A stretch of DNA of 34,526 nucleotides, taken from Planctomycetota bacterium (GTDB lineage Bacteria; Planctomycetota; UBA11346). Position numbers and translations under genes: made by a program. Shown in pieces: positions 23,702 to 31,023 of this stretch. How positions within the stretch are numbered: the first letter of the stretch is position 1; every line of letters starts with the position of its first letter. The notes beneath the pieces are model-generated. The model was given only the letters and a program-made list of their open reading frames with translations. It made no database searches and was not told the DNA's origin. The DNA lies in assembly GCA_014193115.1 (NCBI GenBank), contig BJHQ01000029.1:1-34526 (forward strand), read 5' to 3'.

Positions 23702-24568
23702 ATGGCCAGGTTCCCCGGAGTCCAGGCCTGCGGCCATTGGCGCCCCACCGAGCGGGCCATCCGCCTCGAATCCCACCGCAATCCAGGACTTGAGCTGGTT
23801 TCCATCGCCACCGGCGGCCGGCGCTGGCAGGTCGGCGGCGTGGTCGAAGAGGTCCCGCCGGGGTCGCTGTTCTTCACCTTGCCCTGGCAGGATCACGGCA
23901 GCGCCGAACCGTGGGAACCGGGCAGCGACCTGTCGTGGATCGTGCTTCAGCTCGCAGGCGGTGAGGCCGACTGGCGGTTCCACCCCGACCTGGGGCTGCA
24001 TACCACCCCGGCCGAGGACCAGCGCCTGCGCCAAGTCTTTTCCATCCCACGCCACAGCCACCCGGCCGGTCCGCTGGTGCCGCGGCTGCTGCCCGAGGTG
24101 GTGGACGGGATCGGCGGTCTCGACTCCGCTTCCGGAACGGCCAGCCCGCTGCTGGTGCGTGGCCTGATCACCGCCCTGGTGGCGGCGGCGGCGGCGGCGG
24201 TCAGCGCCGGCTCAGCCCAGGCGTCCGGAGATCCCAACCAATTGCGGGTGCGACAGTGGATCGCCGCCATCACTGCCGACCCCACCCACGATGATTCGCT
24301 GGAGGCCATGGCCGCGGCTTGCGGCCTCGGCCGCACCCGGTTCGCCGAGCTGGTCCAGACCGCCACCGGCGACAGCCCGATCCGCTACCGCAACCGCCAG
24401 CGGATCGCCAAGGCCAGGCGCATGTTGAGCGCCAGCAGCCGCGACATCATCACCATCGCCATCGCCTGCGGATTTTCGTCCAGCCAGTATTTCGCCAGGG
24501 TGTTCCGCAGTTTCACCGGCATGGAGCCAAGCGCCTGGCGCGACCGCCGCTCGTCGCACCTGGGATGA
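23702..24568 (+). CDS. AraC family transcriptional regulator
   Basis: 288 residues. The N-terminal half (about 15-85) looks like the cupin-type ligand domain of sugar-responsive regulators (RRWQVGGVVEEVPPGSLFFTLPWQDH). The C-terminal part (about 185-282) holds the two helix-turn-helix units: DSLEAMAAACGLGRTRFAEL and IITIAIACGFSSSQYFARVFRSFTGMEPSAWR, the second of which is the conserved family signature. A stretch of alanines (about 160-167) links them. It probably binds the intergenic repeats to its left and controls the dioxygenase; ligand unknown. There is no ribosome site before ATG 23702, so the message may be leaderless or weakly translated. Confidence 0.93.
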   Translation: MARFPGVQACGHWRPTERAIRLESHRNPGLELVSIATGGRRWQVGGVVEEVPPGSLFFTLPWQDHGSAEPWEPGSDLSWIVLQLAGGEADWRFHPDLGLHTTPAEDQRLRQVFSIPRHSHPAGPLVPRLLPEVVDGIGGLDSASGTASPLLVRGLITALVAAAAAAVSAGSAQASGDPNQLRVRQWIAAITADPTHDDSLEAMAAACGLGRTRFAELVQTATGDSPIRYRNRQRIAKARRMLSASSRDIITIAIACGFSSSQYFARVFRSFTGMEPSAWRDRRSSHLG

Positions 24569-24751
24569 TTGACGTTGGCGGGGGACGGGATCTCCAAGCA
24601 ATGGAGCGTTTTCCCAGATCCTTCAAGGTATCCGAGCGATGTATCGGCGCACGGGGATGCCTCTCGTCGCCAGCCGTCTGAACAACGCCGTCGAAACGTT
24701 GCGCTGCCGCGCCGTCTCGAAACGCTGCTCCGCGACCGGAGGTCGAACCCC

Positions 24752-25675
24752 ATGGCAGAGGCAGCCAGTCGTCATGGTCCGGCCAGGGTCGTCATCAGCG
24801 GTGCCAGCGGCCTGATCGGCAAGCGCGTGAGCGCCGCATTGGCCGCGTCCGGGACGACGGTCGTGCCGCTGGTGCGCAGCCGGCAGACGCAGGCATCGGC
24901 AGGGATTCCCTGGGATCCGGAACGCGGCGTCATCGCCCGCGAAGCGTTGGAGGATTGCGCCGCGGTGGTCCACCTGGCTGGAGAAAACGTCGCCCAGCGC
25001 TGGACTGATGCGGCCAGGCAGCGCATCCGCACCAGCCGGGTCGCCGCGACCACGCTGCTCGCCACCACGCTGGCTGGCCTGGTCCGCCGGCCACGGGTGC
25101 TGGTGTGCGCCTCGGCGGTCGGCTGGTACGGCGACACCGGCGAACGGTTGGTCACGGAAAACGACGCGAACGCAGCGGATTTCCTCGCCACCGTCTGCCG
25201 CGACTGGGAAGCTGCCGCCGAAGCCGCGCGCAAAGCGGGAATCCGGGTGGTCCACCTGCGCTTCGGGATGATCCTCGCCAAAGAAGGCGGCGCCCTGGCC
25301 GAGATGCTGCCGGCCTTCCGCTGGGGCGCCGGCGGGCCAGTCGGCAGCGGCCGGCAATGGGTGTCGTGGATCGCCGCCGCCGACGCGGTCACGGTGATCC
25401 GTTGCGCCCTGGATGACGATCGCTGGTCCGGCGCGATCAACACCGTGGCCCCTGAGCCCATCCGTCAGGGCGATTTCGCGGCGACCCTGGGCGCGGTTCT
25501 GCATCGTCCGGCGATCGCGCCGCTGCCAGGTTTCGCGGTCGGACTGCTGTTCGGCGACATGGGCCGGACGCTGCTCCTCGGGTCCAGCCGGATCGCGCCA
25601 GGCAAGCTTCGCGAGTTGGGGTTTGCCTGGAAATTTCCGGACTTGAGCGGAGCCTTGGCTCACGCGGTGGCGTGA
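24752..25675 (+). CDS. TIGR01777-type NAD-binding epimerase family protein
   Basis: 307 residues, a member of the extended short-chain dehydrogenase/epimerase fold. The Rossmann motif GASGLIG is at 17-23; other family text includes VVHLAGENV, CASAVGWYGDTGERLVTE, VCRDWEAAAE, VHLRFGMILAKEGGALAEM, QWVSWIAAADAV and a C-terminal LLGSSRIAPGKLRELGF. The family (YfcH/SulA type) has no settled reaction. GGAGGT at 24738-24743 puts the start at 24752; upstream in-frame codons are unlikely. The 183 bases between AraC and this gene hold no gene. Confidence 0.92.
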   Translation: MAEAASRHGPARVVISGASGLIGKRVSAALAASGTTVVPLVRSRQTQASAGIPWDPERGVIAREALEDCAAVVHLAGENVAQRWTDAARQRIRTSRVAATTLLATTLAGLVRRPRVLVCASAVGWYGDTGERLVTENDANAADFLATVCRDWEAAAEAARKAGIRVVHLRFGMILAKEGGALAEMLPAFRWGAGGPVGSGRQWVSWIAAADAVTVIRCALDDDRWSGAINTVAPEPIRQGDFAATLGAVLHRPAIAPLPGFAVGLLFGDMGRTLLLGSSRIAPGKLRELGFAWKFPDLSGALAHAVA

Positions 25676-25755
25676 CCGCCGAAGCCGAGGGACGGAACTG
25701 ATGCCGTCGGCGACCCAGCGCTGGCATCCGCTCCAAGCAGCGCCAGCGTCAGGCC

Positions 25756-26148
25756 ATGCCAGCTGATCTCATCCCCCGCGGCGCTCCCGGAGAAGCCGTC
25801 GACCAGATCCGGTGGAATGCCGACGGCCTGGTGCTGGCGTTGGCTCAAGACCACGCCACCAGCGAGGTGCTGATGGTTGCCTGGGTCGATCGCGCCGCCC
25901 TGGCGGCGACCCTGGCCACCGGTTGGGCCACGTATTTTTCCCGCAGCCGCCAGAAACTGTGGGTCAAAGGCGAGGAATCCGGCTATAAACAGCGGATCAT
26001 TGAGGTCCGCACCGACTGCGATGGCGACTGCCTGCTCTATCGGGTCGAGGCCCCTGGCCCCGCCTGCCACCAGCTGCGCCGCTCGTGCTTCTCGCAGCGC
26101 ATCGACGCCGACGGCTCGATCCACACCGACCGGCCGGTTATCGCATGA
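25756..26148 (+). CDS. hisI: phosphoribosyl-AMP cyclohydrolase
   Basis: 130 residues, usual length. It opens the purine ring of phosphoribosyl-AMP in the third step of histidine synthesis. The metal site is complete: Asp87, Cys88, Asp89 and Asp91 in the DCDGD stretch, plus Cys104-His105 and Cys111 in GPACHQLRRSCF. VLMVAWVDRAAL and YFSRSRQKLWVKGEESG are the family signatures. It is a stand-alone enzyme without the HisE domain. No other histidine genes are near, so the pathway is dispersed. The ribosome site is weak; an AGG at 25751-25753 is the only hint. Confidence 0.95.
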   Translation: MPADLIPRGAPGEAVDQIRWNADGLVLALAQDHATSEVLMVAWVDRAALAATLATGWATYFSRSRQKLWVKGEESGYKQRIIEVRTDCDGDCLLYRVEAPGPACHQLRRSCFSQRIDADGSIHTDRPVIA

Positions 26149-26325
26149 CGAAGGCCGGCGATCGCAAAGCCACAGCGTCCGCACCAGACCGCACCTGGAT
26201 CTGCGGGCTGCCGGAGGACCACGACGACGAGGAAGCAGGTGGAGGAAGCGTGCAGGATGTTTCGTCCGCACCGGGATGTTCTTGCGGTCAACGCAGGAAT
26301 CCCTCGGTTTTTCCTTGGCGCCCTG

Positions 26326-26343
26326 GCGCCTTGGCGGTTCATC
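26326..26343 (+). repeat. dispersed repeat A, direct copy
   Basis: Exact 18-base core with a leftward extension GGTTTTTCCTTGGCGCCCTG, matching the layout of the copy at 4591. It ends 20 bases before the start of the methyltransferase gene. Confidence 0.85.
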
Positions 26344-26363
26344 CAGTGGGTCGAGGCTGACCG

Positions 26364-27521
26364 TTGCTGCCCTCCGCCGCCGTGTCGCGCACCACCGCCC
26401 GGTTCCTGGAACAAGGCCATCCCTGGGTGCGGCCGGATCGGTTCACCCTCGGCCTGGAGGCCCTGCGCAGTGGTCAGGCGGCGACCCTGATCGACCAGCA
26501 GGGCCGGCGCCTGGCCAGCGCCCTGGTCGAGCCCGGCGGCTCGATCTGCGCCCGGGTCTTCCATCGCCAGCCCGATCGCGCCTTCGATCCGGCCCAGGCG
26601 CTGCGCCGGGCGTGGGCGCGGCGGGCTGAGCTCCACAGCGATCCGGCCACCGACTGCTACCGCATCGTCCACGGCGAAGGCGACCACCTGCCGGGCCTGC
26701 GGGTCGAGCGCTACGCCGGCGTGCTGGTGGTGGTGGCTTTCGCCGACTGCATCGTGCCGTGGCTCGACGCGATCGTCGCCGTTCTACGAGATTTATCGCC
26801 GAAATCCGCCATCGTCGTCAAACAGCATGCCGAGGATCTGCGCCGCTCCGAGATTGCCACCACGGTGCGCTGGGCTCCGCCGGGCGTCCAGCTCAGCACA
26901 GACAGCGTGGTGATCGGCAGCGAACTCGGCGTGCGCTATCCGCTGACTCCGGCGGGGGGCCTGGCCACCGGTCTCTACGTCGACCAGCGCGCCACCCGGG
27001 CCTGGCTGCGCAGCCGCTGCGCCGGCGCCCGGATCCTCAATCTGTTCGGTTATACCGGAGCGTTTTCGCTGAGTGCCCTGACTGCCGGCGCAGCGCACGC
27101 CTGCGATGTCGATCTGTCGGCGCCGGCCCTGGCCCGGGCCAGCGAAGCCGCAGCGCTCAACGGCGTCGCCGACCGACACCGCGCCCTGCGTCTCGACTGC
27201 GGCCGGTTCCTCGGCGAAACCGCAGAGACGTGGGATCTGATCATCAGCGATCCGCCCACCGCCGCCCAGGGCGGAGATGGCTGGGTGCTGCGCCGCGATT
27301 ACCCCGCGCTGCTCGCCAAAGCCGCCGACCGCCTGGCGCCCGGCGGCCTGCTGGTGGCCTGCTGCAACACCCTGCACGGCAAGCCCTTCCCGCTTGGCGA
27401 AGCGGTGCGCGCCACCGGCCTGAAGCTCAGCGACGGCCCGGCGCTGGGCGAGGATCTGCCGCAATTGCAGGGTTTTCCCGAAGGCCGCCCCTTCCGCCTG
27501 GTCGCCGCCCGACGGGCCTGA
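26364..27521 (+). CDS. RlmI-like class I SAM methyltransferase
   Basis: 385 residues. The N-terminal 70 residues look PUA-like (ATLIDQQGRRLASALVEPG), then a Rossmann methyltransferase with VDQRATR (206-212), motif I ILNLFGYTGAF, acidic VDL at 249-251, and motif IV DLIISDPPT at 291-299. This matches PF10672, whose best known member RlmI methylates cytosine 1962 of 23S rRNA; the exact base is inferred by family. TTG at 26364 has GAGG at 26353-26356; GTG at 26382 is a reasonable alternative. No active-site cysteine assignment was made. Confidence 0.88.
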   Translation: MLPSAAVSRTTARFLEQGHPWVRPDRFTLGLEALRSGQAATLIDQQGRRLASALVEPGGSICARVFHRQPDRAFDPAQALRRAWARRAELHSDPATDCYRIVHGEGDHLPGLRVERYAGVLVVVAFADCIVPWLDAIVAVLRDLSPKSAIVVKQHAEDLRRSEIATTVRWAPPGVQLSTDSVVIGSELGVRYPLTPAGGLATGLYVDQRATRAWLRSRCAGARILNLFGYTGAFSLSALTAGAAHACDVDLSAPALARASEAAALNGVADRHRALRLDCGRFLGETAETWDLIISDPPTAAQGGDGWVLRRDYPALLAKAADRLAPGGLLVACCNTLHGKPFPLGEAVRATGLKLSDGPALGEDLPQLQGFPEGRPFRLVAARRA

Positions 27522-27550
27522 CGGGCGGGCGGTGCCGGTGCCCCCAAACG

Positions 27551-27576
27551 GCGCCTTGGCGTCTTGGCGGTTCCCC
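27551..27576 (+). repeat. repeat A variant with an extra unit
   Basis: GCGCCTTGGC then GTCTTGGCGG and TTCCCC: the first ten bases match the repeat A core, then the TTGGCGG end is repeated with changes. It ends 29 bases before the mnmA ATG. Confidence 0.6.
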
Positions 27577-27605
27577 GACCGCGACATCCCGGTTCAATCG
27601 CCATC

Positions 27606-28670
27606 ATGCGCATCGTCTGCGGCATGAGCGGCGGAGTCGATTCCAGCCTGGCGGCGTGCCTGCTCCAGGAGGCCGGCCACGAGGTCGTGGGCATCACCAT
27701 GAAATTGTGGCCCTGCGCCGAAGAGGACGGCGGCTTCACCCGGCCCGACGCCTGCTGTTCGCCGACCGAGACCATCGACGCCCGCGGCGTGGCGGTGGGC
27801 CGGGGCGTGCGCCACTACGTGCTCGACCTGGAGCGCGAGTTCGCGACGGCGGTGGTTCAGCGTTTTACCGACGAATACGCCCGCGGCCGGACTCCGAACC
27901 CGTGCATCCGCTGCAACGAGGACATCAAGTTCGGCCAGCTCTGGACCCACGCCCGGCGGCTCGGCGCCGAGCGCGTCGCCACCGGCCATTACGCCCGGGC
28001 AAGCCGGTTCGGTGACCGCTGGCTGCTCCAGACCGCCGCCGACACCGACAAGGATCAGACCTATTTCCTGTTCTCCCTGACCCAGGAGCAGCTCGCCCAC
28101 GCCGAGTTCCCGGTCGGCCACCTGACCAAGGACGAGGTCCGCGCCGAATCGCGCCGCCGCGGCCTGGCCACCGCCGACAAGCCGGAAAGCCAGGACATCT
28201 GCTTCGTCGGCGATTCCGCAGCGGATTTCTTGCGCCGCGAGCGCCCCGACGCCTTCCGTCCCGGTCCGATCCGTCATATCGACGGCCGCGAGGTCGGCCG
28301 CCACGACGGCCTGCCGGCCTTCACCATCGGCCAGCGCAAAGGCCTGGGCGTGGCCTGGAACGAACCACTCTATGTCGTCGCCATCGATCCCGCGGAAAAC
28401 GCCGTGGTGGTGGGCGAACGACCCCACCTGCTGACCGATCACCTGGCGCTGACCGACTGCACTTGGCACCTCGGTCAGGTGCCCACCGGACCTATCCGGG
28501 CTCGGCTACGTCACCGCGGGACCCTGCATCAGGCGACCATCGCCTCCGGCGACGACGGCCGGGCGACGATTCGCTTTGCCGAACCCGTGCAGCGTACCGC
28601 CCCTGGACAGGCCTGCGTGGTCTACGACCCCACCGCCCGCACGTGTCTGGGCGGTGGCTGGGTGGCGTAA
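27606..28670 (+). CDS. mnmA: tRNA-specific 2-thiouridylase
   Basis: 354 residues. It installs the 2-thio group at U34 of tRNAs for Lys, Glu and Gln, using sulfur passed to it from persulfide carriers. The PP-loop SGGVDS is at 8-13; the catalytic Cys100 sits in NPCIRCN and Cys199 in SQDICFV, both expected. DKDQTYFLF, FPVGHLTKDEVR and FTIGQRKGLG are family signatures. Full length and intact. The 28 bases after its stop lead to a repeat B hairpin. Confidence 0.97.
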   Translation: MRIVCGMSGGVDSSLAACLLQEAGHEVVGITMKLWPCAEEDGGFTRPDACCSPTETIDARGVAVGRGVRHYVLDLEREFATAVVQRFTDEYARGRTPNPCIRCNEDIKFGQLWTHARRLGAERVATGHYARASRFGDRWLLQTAADTDKDQTYFLFSLTQEQLAHAEFPVGHLTKDEVRAESRRRGLATADKPESQDICFVGDSAADFLRRERPDAFRPGPIRHIDGREVGRHDGLPAFTIGQRKGLGVAWNEPLYVVAIDPAENAVVVGERPHLLTDHLALTDCTWHLGQVPTGPIRARLRHRGTLHQATIASGDDGRATIRFAEPVQRTAPGQACVVYDPTARTCLGGGWVA

Positions 28671-28698
28671 AGGCGCACAAGAAAACACAGCGAGCGCT

Positions 28699-28724
28699 TT
28701 CGGAGCGGCGATGCCCTCATCGCC
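28699..28724 (+). repeat. dispersed repeat B (hairpin element), copy 2
   Basis: Identical over 26 bases to 22543-22568. The hairpin is at 28707-28724. It starts 28 bases after the mnmA stop, the same position relative to a gene as copy 1. The rest of the 343-base gap to 29013 shows nothing recognisable. Confidence 0.85.
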
Positions 28725-29013
28725 GGCACGAGACAGGTCCCGGTGGCAGGATGGTCAGATCAGCGCCGCCAGGATGCGGGGGTTCCGAATTTCCGTGCCG
28801 GTCCGGCGCTGTGAGCGTCGCCACGGCGGTGTGCATCACTACTTCAGCGGGCATCACCGCCGCGGCGGAAAAAGCCGCGTCGATGGGAAAAACCGCGTCG
28901 GATCTGTGAAAGCCAAGCGTGCGCAAGCCGAAGGACCCGCGCACGTATCAGGCCGTGCTGGAAGTACCAAAACGTCCAAGCGTCGGCGGCTCGCGAGCCA
29001 GCCGATAGGCTGC

Positions 29014-29325
29014 TCAGCGTCGCGGGACGATCAGCTGCTGACCAGCCTGCAGCGGCCGGTCGGGGCTCAGGTCATTGCGCTTGATCAGCCAGGCCAGTTC
29101 GACGGAATAGGTCTTGGCGATGGCTGCCAGCGTATCCCCGGCCTTGACCGTGTGGACCTGCTCGCCGGTGCTCGGCACCCGGGTCGTGGCCGTGGCCGGA
29201 GCCGAATCCATCGATGCCCGGGAGTGGCCCTGGCGATCGGGAACGACGCGGATGGTGTCGCGTTCTTCGCAACCGGCGAGGATCAGGGCGGACAGCACGC
29301 CGAGCTGGACGAGGGTGTTGCGCAT
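29014..29325 (-). CDS. small LysM lipoprotein
   Basis: 103 residues. LILAGC with Cys19 is a lipoprotein signal. A LysM domain covers about 58-100 (HTVKAGDTLAAIAKTYSVEL, LIKRNDL, LQAGQQLIVP), the fold that binds N-acetylglucosamine-type glycans such as peptidoglycan. The spacer between is Ser/Thr/Pro-rich. It probably tethers to the outer membrane and touches the cell wall. ATG at 29325 is the only sensible start. Confidence 0.9.
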   Translation of the reverse strand: MRNTLVQLGVLSALILAGCEERDTIRVVPDRQGHSRASMDSAPATATTRVPSTGEQVHTVKAGDTLAAIAKTYSVELAWLIKRNDLSPDRPLQAGQQLIVPRR

Positions 29326-29636
29326 GACGGCACACTAGGCCGGCACGCCGTCCGGCGCAACCGCGGGTCAACAAGCTGCATCGACGTGCGCCGCGTCGGG
29401 ATCAAGCCGCGAACCAGAGCGTCGTGCAGCGATGGTCAGGGGATGGCACCAGACGCCCCAGTAACGCGCATGCTTGCCTCCAGCGAAGCCGGCCCCAGCG
29501 TTCGCCGACCCAAGTTCGTCAATCGACGAGGTCCTTCAAGGGAAACGCACGAACAGTTGCCTAGGGAAATGATGGTTTCAAACAGACAGTGTCGGCTTTT
29601 TCGGAAACAAAGAGAGTGGAATTGCAGGGTAATATC
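29326..29636. other. 311-base gap, nothing recognised
   Basis: Between the LysM gene (minus) and the acyltransferase (plus), so both promoters should lie here. No clear promoter, repeat or RNA was seen. Composition turns visibly more AT-rich from about 29500 on. Confidence 0.5.
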
Positions 29637-30680
29637 ATGAAAACAAATGGAACCGCAACGCCTACGGCCGTTCCTGCACAGGGTGATCCGAACGTTGCGC
29701 GGAATCCTGGGATTCGAATGCGGTCGGAATCCATCGATCTCGCTAAAGCGCTGCTCGTGATCGCCATGATCCTGGTCCATGCGATCCAATTTTGCGGTGA
29801 GCGGCATCCCGTCATGGACGCCGTGTACAAACTTGGTGACCTGACGATCTATTCCGGTTTTCTCATCTGTTTCGGTTACGCCTGCCAGCGCGCCTACCTT
29901 TCCCGGCCGACGGTGCCGTGGGGCCGCGTCGCGGCCACCGTGGGCCGGCTTTACTTGGCCTATGCTATCTCGGCCGCCGCGTTCCGCGTCGTGATCGCCC
30001 ACGACCTCAATCCAGCGACTTACCGGGACCTGCTGCTGCTCCGCATCATCCCCAACTATGCTGAATTCTTCCTAGGGTTCGCCTTGTCGGTGGGGTTGGC
30101 GGCCGCTTCCGCACCGATCCTACGTCCCCTGCTGGACCGAACCTGGGCGCTACCGCTAATGGCGTTACCGGTCCTGGCCATTGGACTCATCCCTGCCCAG
30201 CCCGTGGACCCGCTGATCGGATTGTGGGTGGGTGGCTCTAACTTCGCCTATTTTCCTGTGCTCACCTATTTTCCCTTGTTCTTGCTGGGCGCCTGGCTGG
30301 CGCGTCACGACCTGCGGATCGGCCGGGTGGGAGTGCTCGTCGCATCGCCATTGGTCGTATTCGGTGTCGCCCTGGCTCTTGATGCTTGGACGACGAGCCG
30401 CTTTCCGCCCTCACCATGGTGGGTGGTGACCTCAGCCGGCCTCGCTGTGTGGGCCATAGCCGCAGGTGAGTTGCTTGACCGATGGCGCATTCCTGTTTTT
30501 ACCGCATGGCTAGCAGAAATTGGCCATCGCATCCTGTTTTATGTGCTCGTCAGCAATATCCTGTTGATGTGCTGTAACGCTTTGCAAATTTTCCAACTCT
30601 TAGCTCCGTTTCAGGTACTTGTGCTCGGATTGGCGACCGTCGCACTGTGCTCTGTGTTAAGCGGATTTGCCCGACGATAG
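29637..30680 (+). CDS. membrane acyltransferase 3 family-like protein
   Basis: 347 residues and strongly hydrophobic, with about ten membrane helices. The first helix region reads SIDLAKALLVIAMILVHA, the N-terminal pattern (IDxxKxxxxxxxVxxHA) of acyltransferase 3 proteins, which transfer acyl groups onto surface carbohydrates. Arg-rich loops sit between helices (YLSRPTVPWGR, WLARHDLRIGR). AGGG at 29626-29629 is placed before ATG 29637; GTG at 29589 is an alternative that adds 16 residues. A role in modifying cell-surface glycans would fit the surface-protein genes that follow, but this is inference. Confidence 0.75.
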   Translation: MKTNGTATPTAVPAQGDPNVARNPGIRMRSESIDLAKALLVIAMILVHAIQFCGERHPVMDAVYKLGDLTIYSGFLICFGYACQRAYLSRPTVPWGRVAATVGRLYLAYAISAAAFRVVIAHDLNPATYRDLLLLRIIPNYAEFFLGFALSVGLAAASAPILRPLLDRTWALPLMALPVLAIGLIPAQPVDPLIGLWVGGSNFAYFPVLTYFPLFLLGAWLARHDLRIGRVGVLVASPLVVFGVALALDAWTTSRFPPSPWWVVTSAGLAVWAIAAGELLDRWRIPVFTAWLAEIGHRILFYVLVSNILLMCCNALQIFQLLAPFQVLVLGLATVALCSVLSGFARR

Positions 30681-30783
30681 GGAAAGGATTGCGAAGAATT
30701 AAACAAAGTCCGACACCGGCGATGCGGCAGTAGACCATTCTGCGGGCGATTTGCTTCCCGCCTGCACCGGATGGATGGTGGCT

Positions 30784-30811
30784 GACTTGTGTCGATAAAT
30801 CGACACAAGTC
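30784..30811. promoter_or_regulatory. 28-base perfect palindrome
   Basis: Arms GACTTGTGTCGAT and ATCGACACAAGTC flank a two-base AA centre; all 13 pairs are complementary. No T-run follows, so it does not look like an intrinsic terminator. It lies 104 bases after the acyltransferase stop and 213 before the next gene. Candidate operator for a dimeric regulator, or a recombination site. Confidence 0.6.
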
Positions 30812-30884
30812 GCGTTGATAACCGCAGTTACGCGAATGCAACACCGCGCATTACAGCACAAAAGCGCACCGAGATGCGCACCGC

Positions 30885-30911
30885 TTGACAAGAAAATCTG
30901 GCTGCTACAAA
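30885..30911 (+). promoter_or_regulatory. possible promoter for the tail-fibre-like gene
   Basis: TTGACA at 30885-30890 is a perfect -35 consensus; TACAAA at 30906-30911 is a possible -10, but the 15-base spacer is short. It lies 113 bases before the ATG at 31024. Confidence 0.3.
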
Positions 30912-31023
30912 GCCATCGTACAAGGAAAACTCCACATAACACGCCTCCAAACGAGCCACATTTCTCGCCCGGAGTGCCGGGATGCCTCAGCAAAATTGCA
31001 GGCACCCGCAACGGAACGATGAT

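Noticed and set aside
28717..28944. 75-codon minus-strand frame after mnmA
   Set aside because: Overlaps repeat B, no motif, no ribosome site.
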